Origin: Chitinophagaceae bacterium
GTDB lineage: Bacteria > Bacteroidota > Bacteroidia > Chitinophagales > Chitinophagaceae
Assembly: GCA_016786845.1 (NCBI GenBank)
Contig: JAEUVB010000018.1
Location: forward strand, 37,215 to 101,214
Length of the DNA stretch: 64,000 nucleotides
Direction of reading: 5' to 3'
Shown here: in pieces, positions 26,966 through 36,029 of the stretch
Layout of the letters: each line of letters starts with the position of its first letter
Numbering within the stretch: position 1 is the first letter of the stretch
Made by a program: the position numbers and the translations under genes
The notes under the pieces: generated by a model
Told to the model about the DNA's origin: nothing
The model's database searches: none
Seen by the model: only the letters and a program-made list of their open reading frames with translations

Positions 26966-28015
26966 GTGCGTAAAATATTTGTTTTCTCTTTTTTACTATT
27001 AGTGGTTGCATGTAAACCTGACCCGGAATTACTGAATTCAGATGGCCACAATCATACCCATCTCGATTTAAACATTCCTCCGGGATTGCCACCTATGCCC
27101 ATCCCTGCCGATAACCCGATGAGTGTGGAAGGCGTGGCACTGGGGCGAAAATTATTTTATGACAATATTCTTTCGGCAAACAATACCATGAGCTGTGCTT
27201 CATGTCATCAACTCAGTCATTATACCATTGATAGCATCGGTGCTCTTAGTGTAGGAATAGATGGTATCGCCGGGACCAGAAATTCAATGCCCCTTTTTAA
27301 TATTGGCTATTCCAAAACATTTTTCTGGGACGGTGGCGCTGCCAATTTGGAATCTCAGGTGATAGGCCCAATTACCAACCCGGTAGAATTGCACGAAACC
27401 ATGACTAATGTGATCAGTAAATTACAAAGTCATCCACAATATCCATCCCTCTTCAAAAAAGCCTTCGGCACAGATGTCATCACCTCAAAATTGATCATGC
27501 AAGCGGTGGCCCAATTTGAACGGACCATGATATCTGCCAATAGCAAATTTGATCAATGGAAAAGAAATGAAACTACGCTGACTGAACAAGAAATGAGGGG
27601 CATGAACATTTATTTGGATGAGACCAAAGGTGATTGCGGACATTGTCATGGCATTGGCAGCACATTTACGGATTTCGAATTCCGTAATACGGGATTAGAC
27701 AGTATACCGGTTGATAAAGGTCGGGCATTAATTACCCTGCTTTCAACCGATGAAGGAAAATTCAAAACGCCCAGTTTAAGGAATATTGCCAAAACAGCAC
27801 CTTATATGCATGATGGTCGATTCAATACCTTGAGAGAATGTATTGAGCATTACAACACGAATTTCAAATACACCAAAAATCTTGCGCCTGAACTGAAGAC
27901 CCAAGTAAAAAACAGAATGAGCAGTACAGAAATCGATGATTTGGTTGCCTTCTTGAAAACCCTAACTGACTACGATTTTATCAATAATCCCAACCTGACT
28001 AAACCCACAGAATGA
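26966..28015 (+). CDS. Diheme cytochrome c peroxidase lipoprotein (CCP/MauG family)
   Basis: 349 residues, GTG start at 26966; lipobox LVVAC (Cys16). Two c-type heme sites: CASCH (77-81) and CGHCH (224-228). Other family features: EGVALGRKLFYDNILS before heme 1, GTRNSMPLFNIGYSKTFFWDGG, and TPSLRNIAKTAPYMHDGRF near the end, whose Met can serve as a heme ligand. It reduces hydrogen peroxide, or oxidises a protein or small substrate, in the periplasm. The next gene overlaps its stop (ATGA), a TlpA-like thioredoxin that could keep heme-site cysteines reduced (inference). Confidence 0.92.
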   Translation: MRKIFVFSFLLLVVACKPDPELLNSDGHNHTHLDLNIPPGLPPMPIPADNPMSVEGVALGRKLFYDNILSANNTMSCASCHQLSHYTIDSIGALSVGIDGIAGTRNSMPLFNIGYSKTFFWDGGAANLESQVIGPITNPVELHETMTNVISKLQSHPQYPSLFKKAFGTDVITSKLIMQAVAQFERTMISANSKFDQWKRNETTLTEQEMRGMNIYLDETKGDCGHCHGIGSTFTDFEFRNTGLDSIPVDKGRALITLLSTDEGKFKTPSLRNIAKTAPYMHDGRFNTLRECIEHYNTNFKYTKNLAPELKTQVKNRMSSTEIDDLVAFLKTLTDYDFINNPNLTKPTE

Positions 28016-28497
28016 GGAAACTCATCACCATTGTCTGCCTTTTAGGATGTAGCCTCTCTGCGCATTCTCAATTAGCCATAGGCGATACCGCCCCCGACAT
28101 ACGCCTACCCGATTCACTCGGAAAATGGACCTTACTCAGTGAAGTAAAATCCAAACTCATCCTGCTCGACTTTTGGGCAGCATGGTGCTACCCGTGTGTC
28201 AAATCCATGCCCGATGTGTTGAAACTTTATCAGAACTATCACAATCAAGGTTTGGAAATTTATGCCGTATCCCTCGACAAGGGATATTACAATTGGGTGG
28301 CTGAATGCAGAAAACAAAAACTCCCTTTCATCCTTGTGAATGAAGCCTATGGGTTCAACGGAAAATCTTGTAAAGACTATAAGATTGAATCTATACCCAA
28401 TAAATTATTAATCAAAGATGGTAAAATCATCGGCGCCAATATGAGCCTGTACGATATGGAGAAACTCATTCGGAAAGAATTAGGACTAGCCCCGTAA
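28012..28497 (+). CDS. TlpA/ResA-like periplasmic thioredoxin
   Basis: 161 residues. Signal peptide MRKLITIVCLLGCSLSAHSQ; then an AhpC/TSA-like start (GDTAPDIRLPDSLGKW) and active site FWAAWCYPC with Cys59 and Cys62. The cis-Pro region is IESIPNKLLI. Such proteins reduce disulfides or apocytochrome c in the periplasm. Overlaps the diheme peroxidase by four bases, so co-translated; a cytochrome-maturation or protective role is a reasonable inference. Confidence 0.9.
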   Translation: MRKLITIVCLLGCSLSAHSQLAIGDTAPDIRLPDSLGKWTLLSEVKSKLILLDFWAAWCYPCVKSMPDVLKLYQNYHNQGLEIYAVSLDKGYYNWVAECRKQKLPFILVNEAYGFNGKSCKDYKIESIPNKLLIKDGKIIGANMSLYDMEKLIRKELGLAP

Positions 28498-28576
28498 ATT
28501 CAGGATATTTTAACCGTAAATAAGTCACTCAGATTCCATCGGAAAGAATAAATTTGCAGCACATTAAAAAAATCAA

Positions 28577-29776
28577 ATGAGTCAATACCCTTACGTGCCT
28601 TATGGTACGACAGTACATGGTCAGGAAGAAATCGATGCCGTGGTAGAAGTTCTGAAAACCAGTACACAAATGAGCAAGAATGTTCGTACACTGGAAGAAA
28701 AGGTTGCTTCTCTTTATCAAAAAAAATATGGCATCGGGGTCAATTCAGGTTCCAGTGCCCTTTATCTGGCTGCCGACCTTTTACCCTTTGAAGAAGGCAG
28801 TGAGATCATTACACCGGCTTTAACTTTTTCTACGACTGTGGCACCATTGGTCAAAAAGAAATGGGTTCCTGCTTTTGTAGATGTAGAAGAAGGTACATAC
28901 AATATCAATGCTCAACAAGTGGAATCCATGATTACCTCAAAAACAAAGGCACTTTGGATTCCTAATTTAATAGGCAACTTGCCCGACTGGAAAATGCTTC
29001 GTGATATTGCCGACAAGCACAATCTATTTGTATTGGAAGACAGTGCAGATACCATTGGGGCTGAAATCAATGGTGGCAGTAGCGGTCGTTTTACTGACAT
29101 GAGTACTACGAGCTTCTATGGCTCTCACATCATGAATTGTGGAGGCAACGGCGGTATGCTTTGTGTGAATGACGAAGCCTATTACAATCGCGGTAAATTG
29201 TTGCGCAGCTGGGGCCGTTCCTCTTCTCTGTTTGTTGAAAGCGAAAAAATCGAAAATCGTTTTAATGTTGAGGTCGATGGCATTCCGTATGATGCCAAAT
29301 TTGTTTTTGAAGAACCGGGCTATAATATCGAACCTTCAGAAATGGGTGCTGCTTTTGGCTTAGTTCAATTGGGCAAACTCTCGCACAATATCGATTTGAG
29401 AACCGAACATTATACCCGCATTCGAAAATTCTTTGAACAATATGAAGAGTATTTTATTTTACCCAAACAATTACCAGACTCCCGTACCGGCTGGTTGGCT
29501 TTTGCAGTAACCATCAGAGATACTGCACCATTCATTCGTCGCGATCTTCAGATTTTCTTAGAGAAAAGAAATATTCAAACCCGTACTGTATTTACCGGAA
29601 ACATTTTACGTCAACCCGGTTTCAAAAACTGCATCAGTGCAGTGAGTCCGAATGGATATCCTGAATCAGATAAAGTGATGAGAGGCGGAATGCTCATGGC
29701 TTGTCATCATGGTTTGAATGATACGCAAATCGAACATATGATGGAAAGCGTTACGGCTTTTATGAAAGCACATTAA
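28577..29776 (+). CDS. DegT/DnrJ/EryC1-fold PLP enzyme with His replacing the catalytic Lys (3-dehydratase-like)
   Basis: 399 residues, full-length fold type I. PLP pocket: GVNSGSSALYLAADLL, TPALTFSTTVAPLV, Asp155 in VLEDSADTIGAE. At the Schiff-base position aminotransferases have SFxxxK; here it reads SFYGSHIMNCGGNGG with His184. In the family that swap marks ColD and the RfbH/E1 3-dehydratases, which make 3-deoxy or 3,6-dideoxy sugars. Downstream, LLRSWGRSSS and FEEPGYNIEPSEMGAAFG also match RfbH-like proteins, but the Fe-S cysteines of RfbH are absent (SSS in their place), which is more like ColD. No nucleotide-sugar genes are adjacent. Sequences with this change are commonly labelled aminotransferase. 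Confidence 0.8.
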   Translation: MSQYPYVPYGTTVHGQEEIDAVVEVLKTSTQMSKNVRTLEEKVASLYQKKYGIGVNSGSSALYLAADLLPFEEGSEIITPALTFSTTVAPLVKKKWVPAFVDVEEGTYNINAQQVESMITSKTKALWIPNLIGNLPDWKMLRDIADKHNLFVLEDSADTIGAEINGGSSGRFTDMSTTSFYGSHIMNCGGNGGMLCVNDEAYYNRGKLLRSWGRSSSLFVESEKIENRFNVEVDGIPYDAKFVFEEPGYNIEPSEMGAAFGLVQLGKLSHNIDLRTEHYTRIRKFFEQYEEYFILPKQLPDSRTGWLAFAVTIRDTAPFIRRDLQIFLEKRNIQTRTVFTGNILRQPGFKNCISAVSPNGYPESDKVMRGGMLMACHHGLNDTQIEHMMESVTAFMKAH

Positions 29777-29796
29777 GTCAATCATATTTTTGAAGG

Positions 29797-29822
29797 AAGA
29801 GGCTACGTGCCTCTTTTTTTTA
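29797..29822 (+). terminator. Intrinsic terminator after the DegT-fold gene
   Basis: Stem AAGAGGC / GCCTCTT with loop TACGT, followed by a run of eight T's. It lies about 20 bases after the stop codon at 29776. Confidence 0.9.
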
Positions 29823-29846
29823 TTTCCCATGTATTCAACCATTTCC

Positions 29847-29874
29847 TTTGAGATAAATCGAAAAGTAATACTTG
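29847..29874 (+). promoter_or_regulatory. Possible Bacteroidota-type promoter for the candidate RNA
   Basis: TTTG at 29847-29850, then 18 bases, then TACTTG at 29869-29874. The phylum consensus is TTTG and TAnnTTTG spaced by about 19 bases. The downstream element is imperfect, so confidence is low. Confidence 0.35.
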
Positions 29875-30022
29875 GGGCCTGCTGGTTAAGTCGAAGAATT
29901 CGAATCCTTAATACGAAAACTTATACATTAGTTCACTTTAATAATCGTTAAAAGTCAGTGTTGGGAGTATGTTGAAGATTAAACAGCAGGCCCTACACAA
30001 AAAAAGAGGTCTTTCGACCTCC
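29875..30022 (+). ncRNA. Candidate structured non-coding RNA
   Basis: GGGCCTGCTG (29875-29884) pairs perfectly with CAGCAGGCCC (29984-29993), closing a region of about 119 bases; after one mismatch the stem continues TTAA/TTAA. Inside are two further hairpins: TCGAA/TTCGA around GAA (29891-29903), and ACTTTAA/TTAAAAGT around TAATCG (29935-29955) with one bulge. A GAGGTC/GACCTC hairpin with a T-rich tail follows at 30006-30032. There is no ORF. I could not match it to tRNA, tmRNA, 6S or RNase P RNA. A protein-binding DNA site, or an RNA on the other strand, cannot be excluded. Confidence 0.45.
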
Positions 30023-30034
30023 TTTCTTTTTTGA
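30002..30034. terminator. Bidirectional intrinsic terminator
   Basis: Stem GAGGTC (30006-30011) / GACCTC (30016-30021). On the minus strand it is followed by seven T's, ending the adhesin gene at 30043. On the plus strand the tail is CTTTCTTTTTT, which would end the candidate RNA. Confidence 0.9.
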
Positions 30035-30042
30035 ACACTAAA

Positions 30043-32013
30043 TCATCTAACCAATATCAGATCACCTTTAGCTATTTTTTGCGATATCACGCCTTTATCG
30101 TTACACTGATAAACCACTACATAATGGTAGGTATCACTGTTCTGCACTTGTCCTTTATAAGTCCCGTCCCAACCCTTGCTGATATCACGGGTACTGAATA
30201 CTTCTTGTCCCCAGCGATTATAAATTCTAAATTCACCCATGATCACACCGCCACCATATTCAACCATTTTATACGTATCATTTTTAGTATCGCCATTCGG
30301 AGTAAATGCATCCGGCATAAACAAGCGACAACAAAGTTCTTGTTCTACCGGAACCTGAGTCGCCGTAACACAACCATTGGCATCTTTTACCACGACATGG
30401 TAAACACCGGTTTCGAGGTTAGTCGCGGTAGCACCATATTGCATAGGATGTGAGTTCCATTCATATCCGTAAGGCGGAGTACCGCCACTGGCGTAAGCAT
30501 CGACTGAACCATCCATTTTATTGATGCACGTTGCTATATGAGCCTCAAGTTCAACGGTTAGCAAGGAGTCAGGTTGTGTAATTTCTGTATCGACAGAATC
30601 CAGACAACCATGAGCATCACTCACATAGAAGCGATAATTACCGGCATACATATATCCAAATTCAGGAATGGCACTTGGAACTCCGCCACCATTTTGGTAC
30701 ATATAAGGTGGTACACCACCAATGGCATCCAATTTAACATACCCGGTATTTTGATATTTGCACCACACATTGATTTGCTCAATAATCGACAATTGCACCT
30801 CCGGTGGTTGATTGATAATCACTTCTGTCGTGGCAGTACAATTGTAAGCATCTGTTGCTACAATGGAATAGGTTCCGGCAATTAATCCACTGACAGTACC
30901 TGCAGATATTGGTGACCCATTCATGGTAAAGGTAAAATTACCTGACCCTCCGGTACAAGATAAATCGAAAGACCCATCTGAACCGGCATAACAATTCACA
31001 TCTACAATATTTGAAATTTGCAAAACCAAAGGAGGCTGCTTGATGATGGTAACGGTATCGTATTGATATTCGTATCCTCCGCAAAGCGCAAAGGTTGCTT
31101 TGGCTACGTAGGATGTTGTTTGTGCGGGACAAACCACCAACGAATCTACATTGGTCGCCAATGGAGCGCCGTTCATATCGAACCAATCGATGGTTACACC
31201 GGCTGTTCCACCACCGCTTCCGCCGCCGGTTGGGGTAAAGGACCAAGCATCATTGGTTGCGCTCCATTGGGTAGGTAAGTTACGCCCCGGTACTATATAG
31301 GCTACGGTTCCGCCATTGTTTTCAATTCCATGGATGGCCTGACCGCCATTCCACGTTGAACATAAAGGTTTATTTGCGATATAGGTTTCAATTACATTGG
31401 TGCCTTCATACATGGCAATTTGTTGGGTGGCCAACATACTATTACAAGCGAACATTGGGTTTACATTCCAGGATACCACCAGTATTCGGTTCGGGGCCGT
31501 ACCAAATACATCATAAGAAATGGAACCTCCAATGGCAGGTAAAATATCGTGGTAAGGCGACATAATAGAATTGAACGCATAAGTAAAGGTGCTATTGGGT
31601 AAAGGAGCTACCCCACTGAAACTCCAGCTATTATATCCTCCGGCCTGAGCTATATTAAAGCTGACCTGCCCGTTTGAACTGACAATAAACTGATTGTAGG
31701 TATTATTGAAAAAACAAAAATCAAAGGGCATACTAATTACGCTTGACCATAGATCATCTGTAAACAAGGGTATCACGGTTCCCGGCGTGTAGGGAAATGG
31801 ATTATAAGTAATCTGACTGACTATATAATTCGACGTGCCTATGGATGGCGATGTGGTCACCGCTTTCAAAGTGTCACAGCCCGAACAAGTAGGTAAAATC
31901 ACATCCGGTCCAAGGGAAATGGTCCCGTTCACCTGTGCCTGAACTCCGGCAGCGGAAAAAATCAGGAACAATACGGTCAAAACTCTGGTCATTAATCTGA
32001 TATTCATATTCAT
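30043..32013 (-). CDS. SprB-repeat adhesin-like protein with T9SS type B (CHU_C) tail
   Basis: 656 residues with signal peptide (VLTVLFLIFSAAGVQAQ). The N-terminal half is a beta-rich domain. From about residue 330 come SprB-type repeats: CYAGSDGSFDLSCTGGSGNF, DAYNCTATTEVIINQP, DAHGCLDSVDTEITQPDS, ATCINKMDGSVDAYASGG, DANGCV. The C-terminus is the gliding-motility-associated domain: LFMPDAFTPNGDTKND, FRIYNRWGQEVF, WDGTYKGQ, KGDLILVR. It should be exported by T9SS and used in adhesion or gliding. Ends at the terminator at 30002-30034. No motility gene is nearby, so a cargo rather than a machine part. Confidence 0.9.
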   Translation of the reverse strand: MNMNIRLMTRVLTVLFLIFSAAGVQAQVNGTISLGPDVILPTCSGCDTLKAVTTSPSIGTSNYIVSQITYNPFPYTPGTVIPLFTDDLWSSVISMPFDFCFFNNTYNQFIVSSNGQVSFNIAQAGGYNSWSFSGVAPLPNSTFTYAFNSIMSPYHDILPAIGGSISYDVFGTAPNRILVVSWNVNPMFACNSMLATQQIAMYEGTNVIETYIANKPLCSTWNGGQAIHGIENNGGTVAYIVPGRNLPTQWSATNDAWSFTPTGGGSGGGTAGVTIDWFDMNGAPLATNVDSLVVCPAQTTSYVAKATFALCGGYEYQYDTVTIIKQPPLVLQISNIVDVNCYAGSDGSFDLSCTGGSGNFTFTMNGSPISAGTVSGLIAGTYSIVATDAYNCTATTEVIINQPPEVQLSIIEQINVWCKYQNTGYVKLDAIGGVPPYMYQNGGGVPSAIPEFGYMYAGNYRFYVSDAHGCLDSVDTEITQPDSLLTVELEAHIATCINKMDGSVDAYASGGTPPYGYEWNSHPMQYGATATNLETGVYHVVVKDANGCVTATQVPVEQELCCRLFMPDAFTPNGDTKNDTYKMVEYGGGVIMGEFRIYNRWGQEVFSTRDISKGWDGTYKGQVQNSDTYHYVVVYQCNDKGVISQKIAKGDLILVR

Positions 32014-32064
32014 GGTAGTTGACTAAAAGACGAAGATAGGGTGTTAAAAGTTTGGATAAAGGGA

Positions 32065-33864
32065 CTATATATGCTCAGGAAGTGAATATTTTTTCCCCTG
32101 ATTGTGCACTTTTAGCCATTTCATCAAGGGGTCAAAGTATTCAACCATCGCTTTTGCGTTCAAATCTTCTCCGGTCGTTTCCTTTAGAACCTGGCGCCAA
32201 TCCCTGCTGCTACCGTGTTTCATGATCTGACGAAGGAATTCACCGGTGGCGGTACTCCCGAAATAATTGCAGGCATGCGGATCCTGTTTCAGGATGTTTT
32301 TGCAGATATGCTGATGCATTTGATACAGGATCACATAGGACAAAGCGTAATCATAATACTGGGCGGCATCGTCGTTGATATGGGTTTTCGTAGCCGCATC
32401 GCAGTATTCTTCGCCTCTTTCCGTCGGTGGTACGATACCCTGATACATTTTGGCCAGTTCCCACCATTTGTGATTCCATTGATCCGGACTCAGACGATCG
32501 GCATATAAACTTTTTTCAAAGCCGGTCATGGTTCCACTGGAGAAAGGAATAAACACCGCGGTATTCATGGCTTCCTTGAGTAAACTTTGAATACTGTCTG
32601 TCTTCACACCGGCCGGTATCAAACCCGCTTGTTGCAAAAAGGGTTTCTGCATGGCCGCCAGTCCCATCAAGGTGCCCATGGCTTCATGATAGGCCCGGTT
32701 GGCCCCGCCTCTCAGCAATGGCGGTACTTCAGGAGTGGTATAGGTGATGTAATAATAGATATGCCCGAGTTCATGATTGGCTGTTTCCCACCATTCACTA
32801 TTCCCCTCAACACTCATCAGACTGCGAACATCGTTGTTCAAGTCCATGTGCCAGGCACTGGCATGATTATTCTTTTTTACATTGCTGTCTGCCGGGTAAG
32901 GATACAAACTCGACTTTTCCCAAAATACAGGCGGTAAGGCCGGATAGCCCAAACTCACATAGAAAGCCTCGGCTTGTTTGGTAATCCACTCAGGACCTTT
33001 GGTTTTCAAAATACTGTCGAGGTTAATGCCTTCCACATTGATTTCCCCGCTCCAGTCTTGCCCCCATCGGTTAGGCAACCAATCAGCAGGTATATAATCA
33101 GGCACTTCGGTTTGCTTATACTTCTCAGCCAAATGATAACGCATATAGGTATGCAATTCACGATACAATGGCCATAAATCACTCAACACCTTTTTATTCA
33201 GATCCATCATTTCTTCGGTACTCATGCCATATTCCGACACCTGATAATTGAAATAATCTTTGTACCCCAGTGCTTGTACGGTTTGATTGCGCAGTTCCCT
33301 CAAATTCAGCAAACCCGATTTGAGTCCTTTACCCACTTCTTTACTGGCTTCCCAGGCCTGACGACGTTTGGCCAAATCGGTCTCATCTTTCAAGACGCCG
33401 TCGATATCATTGGTGCTGACTTTCTTAGTCCCGATACGATATTGGAACCCAAATAATTTCTCCGTTTGTTCCGTTTCTGCTTTAATCCTTGCCTTCACCA
33501 AACTGTCCACCGTAGCCGGGTTATTGGCGGCCGTAAAGAGAATCACTTCGATTTGCTTGGCCTGTATGGGCGTGAGCTCGGTTTTCTGCGCCATAAATTT
33601 CTTGGCTTTTTCAATCACTTCTGCGCTTCCGGTAAATGCTGCTATGGCCTCCCCTGTTTTTCGGGTCTCAATGGCATTGGTACTATCCCCTTCCTTGATC
33701 TCAATATTCGATCGCCATTGGGCCTCACTCGATGCTTTGTATAATTTGACATAAGATGAGGTATACTCATCTATGAAAACCTGGGCTTCTTGCTGAAGTT
33801 TTTGATTGCCTTCATTGCAGGCAAAAATGAAAAGGCATAGACCGCCGATGAGGAATTGTTTCAT
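32065..33864 (-). CDS. M2-family zinc peptidyl-dipeptidase (ACE-like) lipoprotein
   Basis: 599 residues. Signal with lipobox FIFAC (Cys16). Zinc site HELGH at 364-368 within TANHELGHIYYY, third ligand Glu394 in NRAYHEAMG. WQHDWSAEW-like context and GFHEAMG order match bacterial M2 enzymes. It removes C-terminal dipeptides from peptides, membrane-anchored and facing the periplasm or surface. Length is normal for bacterial single-domain M2 enzymes. Neighbours are unrelated, so probably monocistronic. Confidence 0.92.
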   Translation of the reverse strand: MKQFLIGGLCLFIFACNEGNQKLQQEAQVFIDEYTSSYVKLYKASSEAQWRSNIEIKEGDSTNAIETRKTGEAIAAFTGSAEVIEKAKKFMAQKTELTPIQAKQIEVILFTAANNPATVDSLVKARIKAETEQTEKLFGFQYRIGTKKVSTNDIDGVLKDETDLAKRRQAWEASKEVGKGLKSGLLNLRELRNQTVQALGYKDYFNYQVSEYGMSTEEMMDLNKKVLSDLWPLYRELHTYMRYHLAEKYKQTEVPDYIPADWLPNRWGQDWSGEINVEGINLDSILKTKGPEWITKQAEAFYVSLGYPALPPVFWEKSSLYPYPADSNVKKNNHASAWHMDLNNDVRSLMSVEGNSEWWETANHELGHIYYYITYTTPEVPPLLRGGANRAYHEAMGTLMGLAAMQKPFLQQAGLIPAGVKTDSIQSLLKEAMNTAVFIPFSSGTMTGFEKSLYADRLSPDQWNHKWWELAKMYQGIVPPTERGEEYCDAATKTHINDDAAQYYDYALSYVILYQMHQHICKNILKQDPHACNYFGSTATGEFLRQIMKHGSSRDWRQVLKETTGEDLNAKAMVEYFDPLMKWLKVHNQGKKYSLPEHI

Positions 33865-34076
33865 ATTTTGTAAAACTTAAGCCTAAATATAGCCATTTCC
33901 TTCTGTATTCTTCATGAATTAAAGTCACTTGGCAAATTATCCATATCAATTGCTTCTTTTCCCGGACTGAGTAGTATAGTCATTCCTATTTTTACGATCA
34001 TCTCCGTTCGCCTATCAACGATAATTATAGGGGGGCTTGCCCCATTCTCATTACCTTCGCACTCTCATTTTCATTT

Positions 34077-35933
34077 ATGGCTAAAGTCTCTATCAATATT
34101 GCCACAGGCACCCTTCAACAGGAGGAACTCATCGTTGGAATCGACCTCGGTACCACCAATAGTCTGGTTGCGGTCATACATCCCGATACCCGGCAACCCG
34201 TAGCCCTGAAAGATGTCGATCAAACCACCTTGGTTCCATCTATTCTTCATTTCGGAGAACAAGGAAGTATCTCGGTCGGCCATAGCGCACGCCCTTTTCT
34301 GGAAACCGATCCGAGCAATACGATTTACAGTGTCAAACGTTTGATGGGTAAGTCTTATAAAGACATTAGCCAAAACAGTGGTTTTTTCTCCTACAAAGTG
34401 ATCGACGATGATAGCGATCGTTTGGTCAAAATTCAGGTGGGCCAAAAATTTTACAGCCCTATAGAATTGTCATCCTATATCCTCGCTGAATTAAAACACC
34501 GGGCCGAACATGTGCTCAAAACCAATATTTCCAAATGCGTCATTACCGTACCGGCCTATTTCAACGATGCCCAGCGTCAGGCTACACGAGATGCGGGTAA
34601 ACTTGCGGGATTGGAAGTCTTGCGCATTATCAATGAACCGACTGCCGCGAGTCTGGCCTATGGAATCGGTCTGAATCAGGATGAATCGAAAACCATAGCG
34701 GTCTACGACTTGGGTGGGGGCACCTTCGATGTCTCCATCCTCAAACTCACTGATGGAATTTTCGAGGTCCTCAGTACCCATGGCGATACCTACCTCGGCG
34801 GCGATGATTTCGACCATCTGATCGTCAAACAATTTATTGCACAATTAGGATTAACGGAAGAAGAATTACATACGCATAAAGCCTTGGCTCAAACGATTCG
34901 ATTAAGTGCAGAGCAAGCCAAAAAAACTTTGTCCGATCAAACTTCATTTTCTGCTGAGATCGGCGGTGAAAAGGTCCATATCACCCGGGATGAATTTGAA
35001 AGCCTCATTCAACCTTTGATTGAGAAGACCCTGGATTCCTGTCGCCAAAGTTTAAAGGACAGTGGTCTTAGCCCTGCCGATATCGAAACCATTGTGATGG
35101 TGGGTGGTTCCACCCGAGTTCCTGCCGTGAAAAATGCCGTAGCGAATTTCTTTGGTAAAGCCGTCAACGATACCGTCAACCCCGATGAGGTGGTGGCTTT
35201 AGGTGCTGCCATACAAGCCGATATTCTCGCAGGCAATAATAAAGAGGTTCTCTTGTTGGATGTAACCCCGCTGAGTCTGGGTATAGAAACCATGGGCGGA
35301 CTCATGGATGTAATCATCCCCCGAAATTCTAAAATCCCTTCACGGGCCGGACGACAATATACCACGCATAAAGATGGACAAAGCGGTATACAGATTGCCG
35401 TTTATCAGGGTGAAAGAGATTTGGTGAAAGACAATCGCAAACTGGCCGAATTTACCTTGAGTGGTATCCCCGGTATGCCGGCCGGTCTGCCCAAAGTGGA
35501 TATCCAATTCATCCTCAATACCGATGGGATTCTGCAAGTGAAAGCCTCCGAATTAAGAAGCGGTATCGCTCAAACCATAGAAGTGAAACCGCAATACGGT
35601 CTTACGGACACCGAGGTCGAAAACATGTTGCTCGCTTCTATGACCCATGCCAAAGAAGACATTCAATTGAGAGCCCTGGTAGAAGCTACCACCGAAGCAG
35701 AACAAATGCTGCAACTCACTGAAAACTTCTTGCACAAACATCAGGTTCATATTACCGAAGCCGAACAAGCCTCTGCCCGTTTAGGTATGACGCAATTACA
35801 GGATGCTATACAAGGAAAAGATAAAAACGCCATCATGGCCGCTACCGAGGCCCTCAATCAATTGACGACGCCGTTTGCCGAAAGGGTAATGGATATTGCC
35901 GTTGGCGAGGCTTTGAAAGGCAAGGAAATATAG
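34077..35933 (+). CDS. hscA: Fe-S cluster assembly chaperone HscA (Hsp70 family)
   Basis: 618 residues, the size of HscA rather than DnaK (about 640). The extended N-terminus before [68 protein letters not shown] and the substrate domain [14 protein letters not shown] are HscA-like. The C-terminal tail lacks the charged EEVD-type end of DnaK. It binds the LPPVK motif of IscU-type scaffolds and drives cluster transfer. In many bacteria it is next to hscB; here hscB is about 25 kb away at 60957. A GC-rich hairpin (GGGGCTTGCCCC) lies at 34032-34043 in the leader. Confidence 0.88.
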   Translation: MAKVSINIATGTLQQEELIVGIDLGTTNSLVAVIHPDTRQPVALKDVDQTTLVPSILHFGEQGSISVGHSARPFLETDPSNTIYSVKRLMGKSYKDISQNSGFFSYKVIDDDSDRLVKIQVGQKFYSPIELSSYILAELKHRAEHVLKTNISKCVITVPAYFNDAQRQATRDAGKLAGLEVLRIINEPTAASLAYGIGLNQDESKTIAVYDLGGGTFDVSILKLTDGIFEVLSTHGDTYLGGDDFDHLIVKQFIAQLGLTEEELHTHKALAQTIRLSAEQAKKTLSDQTSFSAEIGGEKVHITRDEFESLIQPLIEKTLDSCRQSLKDSGLSPADIETIVMVGGSTRVPAVKNAVANFFGKAVNDTVNPDEVVALGAAIQADILAGNNKEVLLLDVTPLSLGIETMGGLMDVIIPRNSKIPSRAGRQYTTHKDGQSGIQIAVYQGERDLVKDNRKLAEFTLSGIPGMPAGLPKVDIQFILNTDGILQVKASELRSGIAQTIEVKPQYGLTDTEVENMLLASMTHAKEDIQLRALVEATTEAEQMLQLTENFLHKHQVHITEAEQASARLGMTQLQDAIQGKDKNAIMAATEALNQLTTPFAERVMDIAVGEALKGKEI

Positions 35934-36029
35934 TCCCTTCGCATTTCGTCCCCTGAAGGTCCGTTCACTTTTGCAAGAATATCATCAAGGATAAACCTTG
36001 GATGAATTATCTTCGCAAAAATTATATCC

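Noticed and set aside
28577..29776. Ordinary DegT/ArnB-type sugar aminotransferase
   Set aside because: The Schiff-base lysine is His184, so transamination with a covalent internal aldimine is not expected.
29891..29910. tRNA T-loop-like TTCGAATCC
   Set aside because: No cloverleaf can be drawn: the T-arm and acceptor do not pair. The sequence is better explained by the larger hairpin structure.
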